Shown here in pieces: positions 45,823-57,965 of a stretch of 64,000 nt of DNA. The notes under the pieces were generated by a model. That model had not been told where the DNA came from and searched no databases. It was given only the letters and a program-made list of their open reading frames with translations. Made by a program: the position numbers and the translations under genes. Each line of letters begins with the position of its first letter. Position 1 is the first letter of the stretch. The stretch spans positions 1,194,831-1,258,830 of the forward strand of contig KN834754.1 in NCBI GenBank assembly GCA_000827265.1, read 5' to 3'. The stretch comes from Collybiopsis luxurians FD-317 M1. Lineage: Eukaryota > Basidiomycota > Agaricomycetes > Agaricales > Omphalotaceae.

Positions 45823-47364
45823 ATGCAGCGAGCTTACACTGTCTCGAGGTTTGCTGCCCCCAGACACGCGTCTCCAGCTTGGTGTAGGCTCAATACTACC
45901 GTTGCAGCTGATGCGTCTCCACCAAAAAGACTTGTTCTACGACAACCGAGAGATGCAGCCGAGGCACGCATAGGCTATGACGGAGGTCCAAATTCCGTCC
46001 GACTCAAGTTCTTTCATGCTCCGAGGAACTCTGCAGATGTGCTTGCCTCTGTACAATATATAGAAAAATTGTGCGGCAAGATTGACGAGTTTATTTGCGG
46101 CCCAGTAAGTTTTGCTCATCAACGCGTTTGTTTTTTTTCCTGCTCACCGAAAACCATGTCTACAGTATGGAAATCGCAAAGGCAGTTTGCTCTATATTCG
46201 ATTCCGCGACTATGATTCCGCGGCACGAGCGTTGTCTCACTCCCACTCACATATTAGAATTCCTGCTCCCGAGCTACCCAAATTCGACCCTTTAGAAGGA
46301 GGCATGACCCTCGCGAGTTTAAAGCCATTCTTGAGCGTTAAAGCGTTCCAGCCAGAGCTCCAGCCTGTCTTTGAGGAGCCGGACTCAGATATGAAGTTTG
46401 ATCACAAATTATCGGAAGACCGAGAATTCTTATATTTCAAGGTCGAAAACGCTTGCAAGTACCTTTGCATCTATTTATTTTGCGTGGAGACTGACTCGAA
46501 ACTTTGTTACTGCTAGATGACTACCGTAGTGCTCCGGCCCTTGCTAAGAGCGACTATATATCAAGACGGGCTAAACGGAAGTTTGTCGAATGGGCAGGAT
46601 TCGCTCCTTTGGAACCCCTTCCCCCAGATACGCCGTTACTTGAGCAAGGCGACGCAGTCGATCATCCTATCATGCGACATGTCGTGCGCAGATATGTTAC
46701 AATGCTCAAAAATGCGCAGAATCCACTAGAAGGCATACCTGGAGACAATCCGCCAAAAAGTAATGAACTTCAACCAGGCGGTACTTTCCAAGGGGGACAG
46801 ACGTGGATAAGAGATTCCAAAGCAGCGTCAGTGACCGCCCGCTCTACTCCTGCAGTTCAGAAGTCCAAGCATGTCGAGCCTGTCGAGCCTGTCGAGTCCG
46901 AATCGAGTAACGTCGTCGACTCCCCGCCTTCAGTGCAAACTTTAGCTTCTGAAGCACCAGCTACTACCTCGGCGAATATGTCGGCTGCTGTCTCCCCCCC
47001 TACGTCTACTACTCCTCCAGCATCCGTTGCTCTCCCTCCATCCCCTTCTACCAATTCCCCCGAGGCGCTCGCTCAACTTCGAGCAGCCAACTCAGTCCTC
47101 AAGAACATTAAATCTAAAAACGCCAAAATTCAGGCCCAGCCTTCGACCAGCGCGACAGCAGCTCGGCCACAGTCTACACCACAGAAAGTTCCGAGACCGC
47201 AGAAGCAGAAGGTTGTGACGCAGCGGAATAATACCGTGACAGTGGAGTCACCAATAAAAACCCAGGGAGAGACAGAGATAGAGACAGGCGAAGGGAAGAA
47301 AAGCGAAGTGAAGAAAGATGCTACTGGCAAATTACGAGGATTTATGGGCAATTGGTTCTCATAA
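45823..47364 (+). CDS. Predicted mitochondrial protein with RRM-like segment, unknown function
   Basis: No named family. The N-terminus MQRAYTVSRFAAPRHASPAW is Arg-rich without acidic residues, a good mitochondrial presequence. The next 120 residues, joined over an intron at about 46104-46165, read SVRLKFFHAPRNSADVLASV ... GSLLYIRFRDYDSAARALSH, with the beta-alpha-beta rhythm of an RNA-recognition motif, though without clear RNP1 aromatics. After a second intron (about 46456-46516) comes SRRAKRKFVEWAGFAPLEPL, then MRHVVRRYVTMLKNAQNPLE. The C-terminal 200 residues are Ser/Thr/Pro/Ala-rich, ending GKLRGFMGNWFS. A role in mitochondrial RNA or ribosome biology is a guess. It is head to head with the NFKBIL1-like gene, 123 bases apart. 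Confidence 0.65.
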
Positions 47365-47580
47365 TAGATATGTATTGCTTAATATTGCTTAATCTCCATC
47401 ATAGTTTCTGAGTCTTGAGCAATTCAAATAAGCAGTCTGAACCGACAACCATACTCCCTCGTATTGCGAATCGCTACAGAATTTTACGCGTGCGCATGCG
47501 GTCATGTCATATTGCATGTAAGTATAGAGGATACGGTAGCGGGCCATGGGATGTTTAGATATACAACAGAGCATGTGTAA

Positions 47581-48354
47581 TCAGATAGTCGAAGGGTAAA
47601 GCATCTAACGAACAGAAATGAGTCGGAGAAAAAGACTAGAAAATATGCAAGATTCCACGTACCACCCGGACACTAGCACCAAACGCACGGGGAGGGAGGT
47701 TGGATCGGAATTTTGATTTGACAACACCAGAGCTACCGTGTGGTCGGGTTACACGCCTACGAGGAAAAACGAAAATGAATTAAAAAAAACTGCAGAACAA
47801 GATAACAATGACAGACGTACCCCCAGATTACTCGCACCTTCGAGCCCTGGATTTCCCGCTTGGCCTTGTACACGTATGCGACACGCTGAGTTTAAGAAAA
47901 ATAACCAAAAAAAAAGAGGTAGGAAAAAACGATGAGATGCAAGATGTATCACGAGCAAAAGATACGCACCTTTCCAAGATAAAACTGTGCATCTTCTTTG
48001 TTGGCTACACCTTCAATCTGGAGTAGGGAAGTGTTGGGGCGAGAGTTACGCTTGGCACGCTTGTGTCCCAAAACACGGCCTTTGCAGTACAATCTAGTAT
48101 CCCAGGTCGCAGTCAGAAATCATGTCGAATTCCAAGTATTCCAGTCAAGGGAAAGAAATCCAGAAGACTCAGGCCCAATAAACCAAACTGCAATATCCGT
48201 CTCGTGTACATCCAAATCCTCAATTGATCCAAACCCGAGTCATCCAAACTTCCTCCAAGCAATCCACCCCATTCTAGCCATTCGAGTCGTCCAAAACATC
48301 GAAAATGTAGTCTCCTAAGCAGCATAGATCGTATACTCACCTGGTGGAAGTCAT
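47581..48354 (-). CDS. RPL33: 60S ribosomal protein eL33 (L33/L35A)
   Basis: eL33 is a small protein of the large ribosomal subunit. Exon 1 is only 14 bases (48354-48341, ATGACTTCCACCAG). After an intron of 247 bases, exon 2 starts at 48093 with [40 protein letters not shown]. Exon 3 gives [20 protein letters not shown] then IWG. Exon 4 gives [31 protein letters not shown], and the last exon is MLYPSTI with the stop at 47581. This is full length for the family, about 107 residues. A long first intron and tiny first coding exon are common in fungal ribosomal-protein genes. Confidence 0.93.
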
Positions 48355-48665
48355 TTTTGAGGCCGAAAACCGGTAATCTTGAGGTTGAGGTCTTTACTTG
48401 CGGAAAGTTTGGCCGTTGATCGAATGTCACACGGATGATTGTGTCACAACATAGTGACGTGTGACAGCACTATCCCATCCCTTCGAATTCGACGTTCACA
48501 ATGCGCAATCCGCTGTATACTACTGTACATTGTTCAAACTATGGTGATTGATTCCAATACATTGTTCTCATGAATGCACATGCCAAACCCGCTCCTCAAT
48601 GGCCAAAGATCTTCTCATACTACACCCAGACTACTCCTATCACCAGTGTCCTCGCTTGTGGGCAG
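48355..48665. other. Promoter region of RPL33
   Basis: These 311 bases lie between the RPL33 start and the stop of the glutaryl-CoA dehydrogenase gene, both on the minus strand. No coding signal was found. The part next to RPL33 contains a repeated GTGTGACA/TGTCACAC-type motif around 48425-48465 (CACACGG.TGTGTCACAAC..GACGTGTGACAG), which may bind a transcription factor. Confidence 0.4.
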
Positions 48666-50754
48666 CTAATTCGCGAATGCATCGAGGCCCGTAATCGCTT
48701 TGCCCAGAATGAGGGCGTGTATGTCCTGTAGTAAAAGTCAGAGGTTGCAGGACATAAAGAGTATGACTCTGATACTGACATTAGTACCTGCGTCAAATAA
48801 AACAATGAGTACATTCGACGATCCTTAGCAGAAGACAATGCGTACCTTCATAGGTGTTGGTAATCTGTAAGTTCGAAGCGTGTCGCGCAATATGATATCT
48901 ACAAACAAGTCCTTGAATATTATCGCAGAACATTACCGGCGTCCAAAACACTTACTCATCACTAGCCGCGTTCCCCCCGAGGATATCCAACACCTTTCTC
49001 GAGTGCTCCAACGCCTTTCCGCAATTGTTCTTCTTCACAAGACTGACCATCTCTGGCGCCAACAAACCTTGATCCTTCAGTCGACCGACTTGGTAGCTAG
49101 CTAAGAGACCAATGGCGACTTCACTCTGTGCCTCAGCGAGTTTCTTTTGAATCAGTTGGAATGAGCCTATGGGGCGTTTAAATTGATGTCGCTCAAGAGC
49201 ATATTCACGGGCACGGGTGACGCAGTCTTCAAGTGCGCCCATTACACCCCAGGAGATACCAAATCTGATAATAATTTAGTCTTCCACGAGAAAACCATGC
49301 AATACAGCTTCTTACCGCGCCGAGTTGAGGCAAGAAAAGGCGGATCCGAGACCTTTCGATCCAGGAAGAAGAGAGTCATGTCCAACGCGGACATTGTCAA
49401 GGTATACAGAACCGGTTAATGACACCCTCAACGAAATCTTATTCTTAATTGGCGGGGCTGAAAGACCCTTGGTTCCCTAAAACACGAACCCCGAATCGTT
49501 AGAAATCGTAGCACGCACATATGACAAAAAACAGTCAATCTCACCTTCTCTACAAGGAATCCCCGAATTCTGTTGTCCCACTTGCACTTGGCCCAAATAA
49601 CGTGCACGTCGCTAGATAGACGAAGGGTTCGAATCAGAGACTGATGGAATGAGGTATTTGAATGTAGACTTGCGCTACAGGAGCATTAGAAATCCACGTC
49701 TTACTACCATTGATGACGAAACCTCCATCCACTTCTTCTGCTGTGGTCTCCATACTTCCTGGATCGGAACCGTGATTGGGTTCTGTCAGCCCCTTGTTGC
49801 AATCCAGAGCGTCAACGGACAAAAGTAACGAACAAGTGAACAACTCACGAATGCTCCGATGATTTCTCCACGGGCTGCGATATAGGAGAGAATATGTACT
49901 TTAGTCAGTGAAGGGAGCAGGGAAAATGTAAGCTCACCTAGCCTAGGCAGGAATTTCTCCTTCTGAGCCTCCGAACCAAATTCATTGATGGGATGCATAA
50001 CCAGAGAAGACTGAACTGATGAGGTTGAACGGTAGCCGGAATCAACTCTATGTTAACACAAAATAAGTCTTCGGGGAAAGATCAGGGATCCTCAGTCAAT
50101 GACCTTTCAAATTCACGTGCAATGAGTCCGTATGCGACGTTGCTAACGCCCGCACATCCGTATCCCTTGATTGTAGGACCTAGTAAACCGACAGCTCCCA
50201 TCTCGGGTATGATCTTTGGGTCGAATTCTACGGAGGTTGGATGAGATGTTGCTTCAGTGTAGAGGAGCATGAAATGTATTTATACCTTCCGTTCGCCAAC
50301 CATGCAGAACCCGGGGCATAAGATTCTCCTGCACAGTGAAAGTGATTGTAAGACGTATATGACTCGAAGGGACATTAGAATTTCCATCGACAGACCTGAC
50401 AATAAGCATTGGCTGTATCCCTGGAACAGTGATCAACTCAAAACACGATCCTAACCTCAGCTTTCCACAAACCTGATTGCCTTTTCTTCTTCCGTGAGCA
50501 AGGATTCCAAGTTGAGAGGGTCCTAGATCAGTGATGAACTAACAGAAGGATGATAGCTCTCGTAAACGCACCTGCCAGTCAAACTTGGCAAATTCTCAAA
50601 AGGGAATCATTGAGCGGAACTGAGGAACACAACTTGCATAAAACATACTGGATCCGGAAGCCGTGGAAGCACAGCGAGCAAGACAGGGAACTAGACGATC
50701 AGCATTTCTGAGAGCTATGCTCTGGCGGAGAGTAACGCGCGATAGACCAAACAT
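48666..50754 (-). CDS. Glutaryl-CoA dehydrogenase, mitochondrial
   Basis: This FAD enzyme oxidises and decarboxylates glutaryl-CoA to crotonyl-CoA in lysine and tryptophan breakdown. The start ATG 50754 gives a clear presequence ([20 protein letters not shown]). After the first intron come [93 protein letters not shown] and [11 protein letters not shown], the substrate- and FAD-binding blocks. The C-terminal helical domain has [40 protein letters not shown] and [20 protein letters not shown], whose Glu is the catalytic base in this subfamily. TYEGT(H/Y)D(I/V)HALILG separates it from other acyl-CoA dehydrogenases. About ten introns. The stop is at 48666. Confidence 0.88.
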
Positions 50755-51020
50755 TTCTGGAGACAATTGTGGTAGTATGGAGTAGAGAGAGGGTTGAACC
50801 TGGGAGAGATCCGGCAATGACAGCGGAACCCATCCGGAAACCATCCGATCAATTGACGCCCATAACTTTAGCGCCCTGAAAGACTGGTGGGCTGAGTTAA
50901 ATACGAGGGTGAAGCTACAGCTATAATACAAAGTAGAATACAAGTTGGAAAGTTAACAGTTATAATATGATACAATGTTGGCGTGTATGAATACATCAAG
51001 CAGAGACGATGTGAATCGTC

Positions 51021-53286
51021 TCATAGATCAGCGTTTCGAAGCGTAGGATCGATATATTCCAAGTCCAGCAGCTCAAATACTTCTTTCTCACTTGTTGGAA
51101 AGTAGAGCTTGGAATCATGCCGACGTGATCTAGCAGAAATAATCAGCCTTCAGTATGATAGACGAGCGTATATTCGTCAACACATATGTGAATCCGACAG
51201 TACTCACATTCCAGAACTATCAAACTTCATTCCTCTGCTCGAGTTTATTAGTTTATGATCTCGAGCTGGGATTAGAATGACTCGCTTTTCCTGTTTGGCC
51301 CAAAATCGCAGATCCCTTTCAAACATCTTGGACCCAGTCCTGCAATGATCAAACGGTTAATTGACTGGTACAAGAACAGACGGTTACTGACCATCCAACA
51401 ACAGCGGTCCAGTACACTTTCGGCCCAGCAAAGATTAGATCAAGTCGTCTGTGGACGTGTTTCTGCGTCAGATCCTGATCCTCACTCTTGCTTCCATCAC
51501 CTTGATCCGGGAGTTTGAACACGGTCAACGCTTTTTCCAAAGAGTCCCAATGGCTTGTTCGGAGAGCGTTGTGCTCTCGGAAACTTGATAGGTCTGAGAT
51601 AAACATTAGGTGAGTTCGTGTTTCTTCCTGGCTAGACTGAAAAAACCTACGCGTCACATGTGTTATTAGGCCTTTACCGATTTAAGCGTCTTTGAAGTTA
51701 CCAGAAGCGAACCGAGATACGAACCCTTATTGACAAGATGCTTAACGAGCTCCGTACACAATCCCTTCACTTCGCTTCCCCCGGACTTGAGGTCTTTGTG
51801 ACTAATGACTATATCAATGTCATTACTTTCTATTTTTCCCCGTCGATATCTATCCCGCAGGTTGGTATATCGCCGGAATGGAATAACGTGAAGGACTAAC
51901 CCTCCTGTAATCGTACTCATGCATCCACTCCGTATCTGTCGCAACTCTTTCATCACGACGTTGTGAATTGCTTCCACTTCGCCGCGCGGTATCTGCATAC
52001 TCAGCTCTTCCCTCAGCGCTAGCGCTACCTTGATTGACAGTTCCGGAAGAGTCGTTTTGGCACTAGCAAAGAGGCGTTGAGGGTCTAAACTATCGGCATG
52101 GGCATGATCAGGGGTGACTCCATAGTGCTTTTCCAGGTCTTTGACAGTTCGTAGACCAGCTGAGTAAAGTTTCCGCGCAGTAGATGGTCCGATGCCATAA
52201 ATCGTGGTGAACAGATCTAAGGATTGGTAACGAGTGTCGTTCAGAATGCTTTCTGAATATTGTTAATACTGACTCGGAGATAGGCAAAGAGGGGTAAAAT
52301 GGATGCGCACTGCACTCGGAGATGTCGCCGTGTTGAATGAATTCTTGAATCTTGTACATCGGGAAGGAGAGCAGTGTAAGAAGCAGTTAGTGTTCCGAGT
52401 CAACGATCTACCTTGGAATAAATCTTTGCACCGATATGGGGTAGCTTTGAAACTTCGTGCATATTATCCGGTGCTATATCATGAGGGAAAGCTGCAGAAC
52501 GGTATTAGTGTCTACGATTTGACTCATTTCGGTAATAGTACCTTTAAGAACCTGAACAATGACGAGTGTCATGAGGCGAATGAGCTGGAAACGAATTCTC
52601 TCCTCACCGATATGGCGCGTTCATAGCTCAGGGCCTGCATTTCTTTATCTTCGAGCTCCCGATGGCTCCGCAGAACTGCGAGTTTTTTGACTAGCTTTTG
52701 ATTTGGGCAAACAAGGGGCGAATGCCGCATACACGCATAGTAATGACTGTAGTTAATGTTACTAGCCTTTTTCTTTTTAGGGGGCTCGTGAACCGAATCC
52801 CTGTCAGAGCTTTCCGAGTTCTGGGGACAATCATCAGGACAGTTTCTGACCGTTTCGTCGTGTAATTCGGACAGGGCGGCGTAATTTCCGCAGGGAAGAA
52901 TCTGTTTAGATTTCACACTATCCCTGAGCCATTGTGGAGTGACGATGGCTCGTTGTTTCTGTCATTGACGAATGAGCAGGTGTAATGACACCTTCTGTCG
53001 AACCTACCGCAGTATCCCAATCTAGATGTCTCTGCAGTCGTTGCTTCATGTGAATGTTGGTAACCACGATATCTGCCTCCTTTGCACTGAGACAGAGACG
53101 CAATTGCCGCTCAGGGAACTGATCTACGAGCCGTTGAATTTCTTCGATAGCCTCCGCGTCTAGTTTTGCATCAACTAGATAGATGTTCAGTGGTTTTGAG
53201 TCAGGTGAATAAGATCTCCTTCGTTTTGGCGGTGAAGGAGAAGATATTTGATTTACGGAAGCGGGACGCTTGGAAGTGGATGCCAT
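51021..53286 (-). CDS. Family X DNA polymerase with BRCT domain (Pol4/lambda/mu-like)
   Basis: These polymerases fill gaps in base-excision repair and non-homologous end joining. Start ATG 53286 (MASTSKRPASVNQISSPSPP). The BRCT domain spans NIYLVDAKLDAEAIEEIQRL to about the end of exon 3. An Asp/Ser-rich linker leads to NYSHYYACMRHSPLVCPNQK. The 8-kDa domain has VLKAFPHDIAPDNMHEVSKL and the helix-hairpin-helix LPHIGAKIYSK. The second hairpin is GIGPSTARKLYSAGL. The palm carries GGYRRGKIESNDIDIVISH, with the metal-binding DxD, and the third Asp in HRRLDLIFAGPKVYWTAV. The thumb has GSKMFERDLRFWAKQ, GMKFDSSGM, and ends EKEVFELLDLEYIDP just before the stop. All catalytic residues are present. Confidence 0.87.
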
Positions 53287-53590
53287 TCAGGATGGAAAGA
53301 GTCAAAAGATATGTGGCGCCTGACATGGGTGGAATTGACGGCAGTGCGGCCGGAATAGCGTGTGAGTCGGTGGCCCGGGTCTCAGAGGTAGAGTTTACCA
53401 TTTTTCCTAAACTCTACACAGCTCTATCATCTTTCTTATTGACTCTTGCAATCTCCTCGCACCACCCTTCATTATTTCAGGCCTTTTCGTCCGTCAAATT
53501 ATTTATTTTTCTTTCTCTTATCAGCACTCTCACCATCTCAATCAGGGCTAGGCGTCATCCCGATCAACCTTCTAGAGAACCACTCCAACA
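53287..53590. promoter_or_regulatory. Divergent upstream region of Pol X and NMNAT genes
   Basis: This 304-base gap separates the two start codons. The half nearer the NMNAT gene is rich in pyrimidines (runs of CTCTTGCAATCTCC and TTTTTCTTTCTCTT), a usual mark of fungal transcription start regions, and ends CACTCCAACAATG at the start codon. No TATA box was seen. Confidence 0.4.
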
Positions 53591-54616
53591 ATGTCTGCTA
53601 CTTCTCCTCATCGCCAATTTACTAGTCCACCCGATTACTCCTTTCCCCATGACCGTCTCTCCCGCGTTATGCGAGATCCTTCCAAAGTACCCATAGTCCT
53701 CGTCGCCTGTGGTTCCTTCAGTCCCGTCACCTATCTTCATCTTCGTATGTTCGAAATGGCCAAGGACTACGTCCGACAAAACACCAACTTTGAGGTTGTG
53801 GGAGGTTATCTAAGTCCGGTCAGTGACCAGTACAAGAAGGCTGGTCTGCTGAGCGCAAAGCATCGGTAAGCTTCCCGGATCCGAGGTCTTCCCTTTGACA
53901 CTTATTTTACCCTGCGCAGTGTGCAAATGTGCAATATCGCAGCAGATGATATCTCCTCCCCCTGGCTTATGGTTGATCCCTGGGAGGCTTTCCAGTCATA
54001 TCAACGGACAGCCGTCGTGCTGGATCATTTCGAACATGAGCTGAATGTCGTTCTGGGCGGTGTACAAACTGAGGATGGTGAACATCGCAACGTCCATGTG
54101 ATGCTGCTAGCCGGTTCCGACCTCATCAGCACTATGAGCGAACCTGGTGTATGGAGTCATGAAGATGTAAGTCAGCGTGATTGCTTCTGCGGGCGCCCAA
54201 TTAAGCGCCTTTTTAGCTTGATCACATCCTTGGGCGTTACGGATGCTTCATCATAGAACGTGCAGGTACAGACGTTGACCAGGCGACCGACAGTCTAGCT
54301 CGATGGAAGCATAACATACATATCATCTCGCAACTGATTCAGAACGACGTCTCAAGTACAAAGGTACACCTGGGCCCGCTCCAACTACCCTCTCAGTCGC
54401 TGATTCATGCAAATTTAGGTTCGACTATTTTTGAGACGTGGCTTATCGGTCCGCTATCTCCTACCTTCAAGGGTGGTAGATTACATTGATGAAAATGGTC
54501 TCTATATCGATGAAGCTGCGGCTGCGGAGAAGGGCAAGGAGAAGGGAAAGGAGCGTGAACAGCAGCAGCAACAGTCTCAGAGTCACAGCTCGAAGACCAA
54601 GGAATCGTGCCCATAA
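53591..54616 (+). CDS. Nicotinamide/nicotinate mononucleotide adenylyltransferase
   Basis: NMNAT joins NMN or nicotinate mononucleotide to ATP to make NAD or its deamido form. Start ATG 53591 (MSATSPHRQFTSPPDYSFPH). The nucleotidyltransferase motif is VLVACGSFSPVTYLHLRMFE, with the GxFxP and xxH pattern of eukaryotic enzymes. Next come GGYLSPVSDQYKKAGLLSAK, SPWLMVDPWEAFQSYQRTAV, MLLAGSDLISTMSEPGVWS and, after introns, the C-terminal ISSTxxR-like motif as NDVSSTKVRLFLRRGLS, followed by VRYLLPSRVVDYIDENGLY. The last 40 residues are a Glu/Lys then Gln-rich tail. It is close in size to yeast Nma1. About four introns. It lies next to two DAL5/TNA1-type transporters. Confidence 0.88.
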
Positions 54617-55366
54617 GTTATTCTCTATGCATGTTTATCTAGAATCCTCTCATTTCACGAAAGTAAGGCTGTTGTTCATTATTATTTCAGATGCTCATCA
54701 TTCTCATCGTTAGCGTTGTATACTCGCATCATCTATTTGAGAAACCTTTTTTTCCTTCAACATGAGTCAGATTATCTGGGATCAGCACTAGCGAAAGCCG
54801 GCGTAGGGTGGCCGGTGTAACTGTTCTGTATACTCATAGTCGCAATGTAGGGCTGCTTCTATCAGCCTATAACGTTGTCTTTTCGTTCGCATGCATGCAA
54901 TCCGAGTCAGTGTCATTGCCGGGTCAACCCTCTGCTGATTTTCGTTGGACTTTTCGAGAGACTGCTAAGACTAAGGAGGACAAATACGCTGATCGAGGTT
55001 CTATTCGGACAGGACTTTCTTGTACCGATGATTTACTTATTCAGCGTTCGGAGATAGGAAGCGACAACTGTCGGTTTCCATGCCATGTAACTCTTCTGAC
55101 GACTTCCTCTGAAGGATTTTTATGGCTCGTATTTGGCTTCATTCGCTGGATCGGGATGCCGTCTTCTCAACTTCATCGACGTCGGGTCTTCTGTCTCGTT
55201 TTCCGGTCAGTCCTTCTGCCAGCTCGCTGAAAGCCACGGGCTAGTACCTGCCGGACCTTGTCTTGCGTTTTTAGTCTATTCTCAAGGCTTATAACCTGGT
55301 ATATTCTGAAATCCCTCATTCACACCTCGTCTCTTTGTACTTTGCTGGGATCTCGACCTCTTCTCT
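54617..55366. other. Upstream region of the first MFS gene, no gene recognised
   Basis: These 750 bases follow the NMNAT stop. A + strand frame at 54808-55230 (about 140 codons) has no ATG at its start, no family motif and no splice partners, so I do not call it. The last 100 bases are C/T-rich and probably hold the leader of the transporter gene. Confidence 0.45.
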
Positions 55367-57526
55367 ATGACATCCACTGCGACATCGTCCAGTCCTTCTT
55401 CTGGGGCAGATATGACTCTTAAAGCTTCAATGCTTTCTGCATCCACCTTGGATGTCAGAGGTGCTCGAAGGCCCGAGCACGTCGTTTTTGAGCGACGAAT
55501 AATGTGAGTTTGAGTTACAACGGCATCTTATCCGCCCTAAGCAAATGCACCAGGCGTCGAATTGATCTACGTATGCTTCCTCTGCTCGGACTGCTGTACT
55601 CGCTGGCCCTGATTGATCGGACCAACCTTGGCGTCGCGCGTATTGCTGGTATGGGCAAAGATCTGGTAGGTCCGAAAATAGTCGTTAACCCGAACGTCAA
55701 CTCGATAGATTTTTAGGAACTTTCCATTGGCACCAGATATTCTTTGGTCTCTTGCGTGTATTTTATACCTTACATCTTACTGTAAGTCGACTTTCTCAGT
55801 GGAGGAGCTCCCTTCTTAATTAAACAATTTGGCATTCGCAGTGAAATACCGAGTAATGTTTTTCTTCGGGCATGGGGAACTCGTAACTTGCTTTCCTTTT
55901 GCGTTATTGCATGGGGAGCTGTACAACTCGCGATGGCGTTCGTACCGAACTGGCGGTATCTCGCGTTGTGTCGAGTTCTTCTAGGTGCCTTCGAAGTACG
56001 TACTGTTGATGGGATTTTGAGTTGAGCTGACGTGGTACTGACACAATCCTTCGAATCCAGGCAGGCTTTTTCCCGGCACTCGTATTCATTGTTACAACAT
56101 GGCAAGTTTGAGCCTGTCACTATTTGACTTCAACTGATCTTAATCCAGGTACCGGCGTCATGAAGTGCAAAAACGGTATGCATCCCTCTGAATCCACAGA
56201 AACTCATTCGAAGAGCTCAAAAATTCCGCAGATTAGCTGCATTCTACCTCATTTCACTCCTCGCCGGCGGTTTTAGCGCAATAGTGGCGTATGGTTTTGC
56301 TCAATTGGCTGGAAAAGCGGGTCTCAATGGGTGGTCATGGATCTTTGTGCGTCTTGTCCGCGTGTTTGACTTGGTCGGAGAGCTCATCTTGGATTCACCA
56401 GGTTATCGAAGGCGCAATTACAGTCCTTTTTGGCTGTATTGCATGGCTATATCTTCCCGAGTTCCCTGACAACAACACTTTTCTCACAAGGGAAGAAACA
56501 AAATTCGTCTTGGAACGTATCGAGGAAGATCGAGGCGATTCTCTACCAGACACTATCACAGTTTGGAAGGTTTTGCACCATCTTTTGGATTGGAAGGTAT
56601 GGGCTTACGGTAGGTGGTTCAATAGCTTTACAAGCGGATCGTGGATTGACTGTCTAACAGGCATCATGTTTATGTGTGCCACTATTCCTGCATATGCGAT
56701 TGGGTAAACTTTGGTTTTGCTAGAAGGTTCTTTTATGATGTTCATTTTGCTCCGCAGATTCTTCGTTACCATCATTCTCAGCGGCATGGGCTGGGACTTG
56801 GCTCATGCACTGCTCTTGGTGCGGATTTCCATCCATGTATCTAATTATCATAGCTAACTCAACTTCCAGAGCGCTCCTCCGTACATATTTGCAGTACGTC
56901 CTTCGTAATACAGACACCACTCTTCTCATACTCCTTTGAATAGGCTCTGAGCGTCTTTGTCTTTGCATGGCTTTCCGATCACTTTCGTTCGCGTGCTCCT
57001 TTCCTCGCCGTCCAGACCTGCCTCACACTTCTAGGGTTTATTATAACTGGATTTGTTCAGCACCCAGGCTGGCGCTACTTTGGTAAGTCCGAAGGAGGCC
57101 TAAGATGTATTCTCGCTGGTTTACAAGATGTGGCATGCAGGGCTGTTCTTAGGGAACGCAGGTTCCGCTGGCTGCGTCCCCGGAATCTTGGCATACGTGA
57201 GTTGAACCTCATTCAAAATTTTACATCAGCTCATGTCGTCGCCTCCACAGGCATCGAATAACATTACAACTCACTCCAAACGGGCAGTCACTACTGCTGT
57301 TATCATCAGCTTTGGTGGAATAGGAGGAATCATTGCCACGACTGTCTTCCGACAGCGCGACTTCCCCCGATACAGTCCCGGTATTACAACCACCATTTCG
57401 TGCCAGGTTCTGTTATTGGTGCTTCTTGGTGTCCTTACGTTGAACTTTTGGTACCAAAACAAGGCGAAGCGAATGAATATTCAGCCTGGGGTCGGCGGTC
57501 GCATTGACTTTCTTTACACACTTTAG
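55367..57526 (+). CDS. MFS transporter, DAL5/TNA1 (anion:cation symporter) type, copy 1
   Basis: Members carry carboxylates such as allantoate, nicotinate, biotin or pantothenate across the plasma membrane. The start ATG 55367 gives a Ser/Thr-rich cytosolic N-terminus (MTSTATSSSPSSGADMTLKA). Membrane segments follow: RRIDLRMLPLLGLLYSLALI then DRTNLGVARIAGMGKDL, the signature D-R-x-N-x-x-x-A of the group; EIPSNVFLRAWGTRNLLSFC; YLALCRVLLGAFEAGFFPAL; AAFYLISLLAGGFSAIVAYG; the central loop FPDNNTFLTREETKFVLERI then EEDRGDSL; and GVLTLNFWYQNKAKRMNI. It ends FLYTL, close to the usual F-R-Y-x-L ending. About twelve introns, several at positions shared with the next gene. The substrate is not known. 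Confidence 0.85.
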
Positions 57527-57965
57527 ACAGTGGTTCGGTTTGTAGGACTATGTTCGCGACTCAATCTTATCTCTCCGAGATTAGATATCCATGATAAGAT
57601 TAGGCGCGGAAAGTCCTTATTTGGATATATAATAATATTGATTTGGATGGATGTGAGTCGCAAGATATGTACAGTCATCAGTGGTGTTCTATGTAAAATG
57701 AATCTCTGCACTTGATCCAGGGATCTCTGAAAAAGAGGCAGAATGCCTGAGCCCTGCGGCAGATGAGCTTTGAACGACACAAATATGTCTATTTCTAGTT
57801 AATGCTCGCTTCTCGACTTGACCAAGGCCTGTCTGCCCCTATCATCTGACGCGCAAGTTGAATGAGAGTTAGATATACTCAAAGCAATGGGCAGCGGAGT
57901 GCATAGTACTTAATGAATCTGTGTTCTTGCTCTGAGCAGAAACCGAAGCAGTCTCGTCTAGCTAG
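57527..57965. other. Spacer between tandem MFS genes
   Basis: These 439 bases contain the 3' end of the first transporter and the promoter of the second. No coding signal was found. Confidence 0.5.

Noticed and set aside
54808..55230. Candidate small gene between NMNAT and the first MFS gene
   Set aside because: The frame has no ATG at its start, no recognisable motif and no good splice sites, and sits where a promoter is expected.
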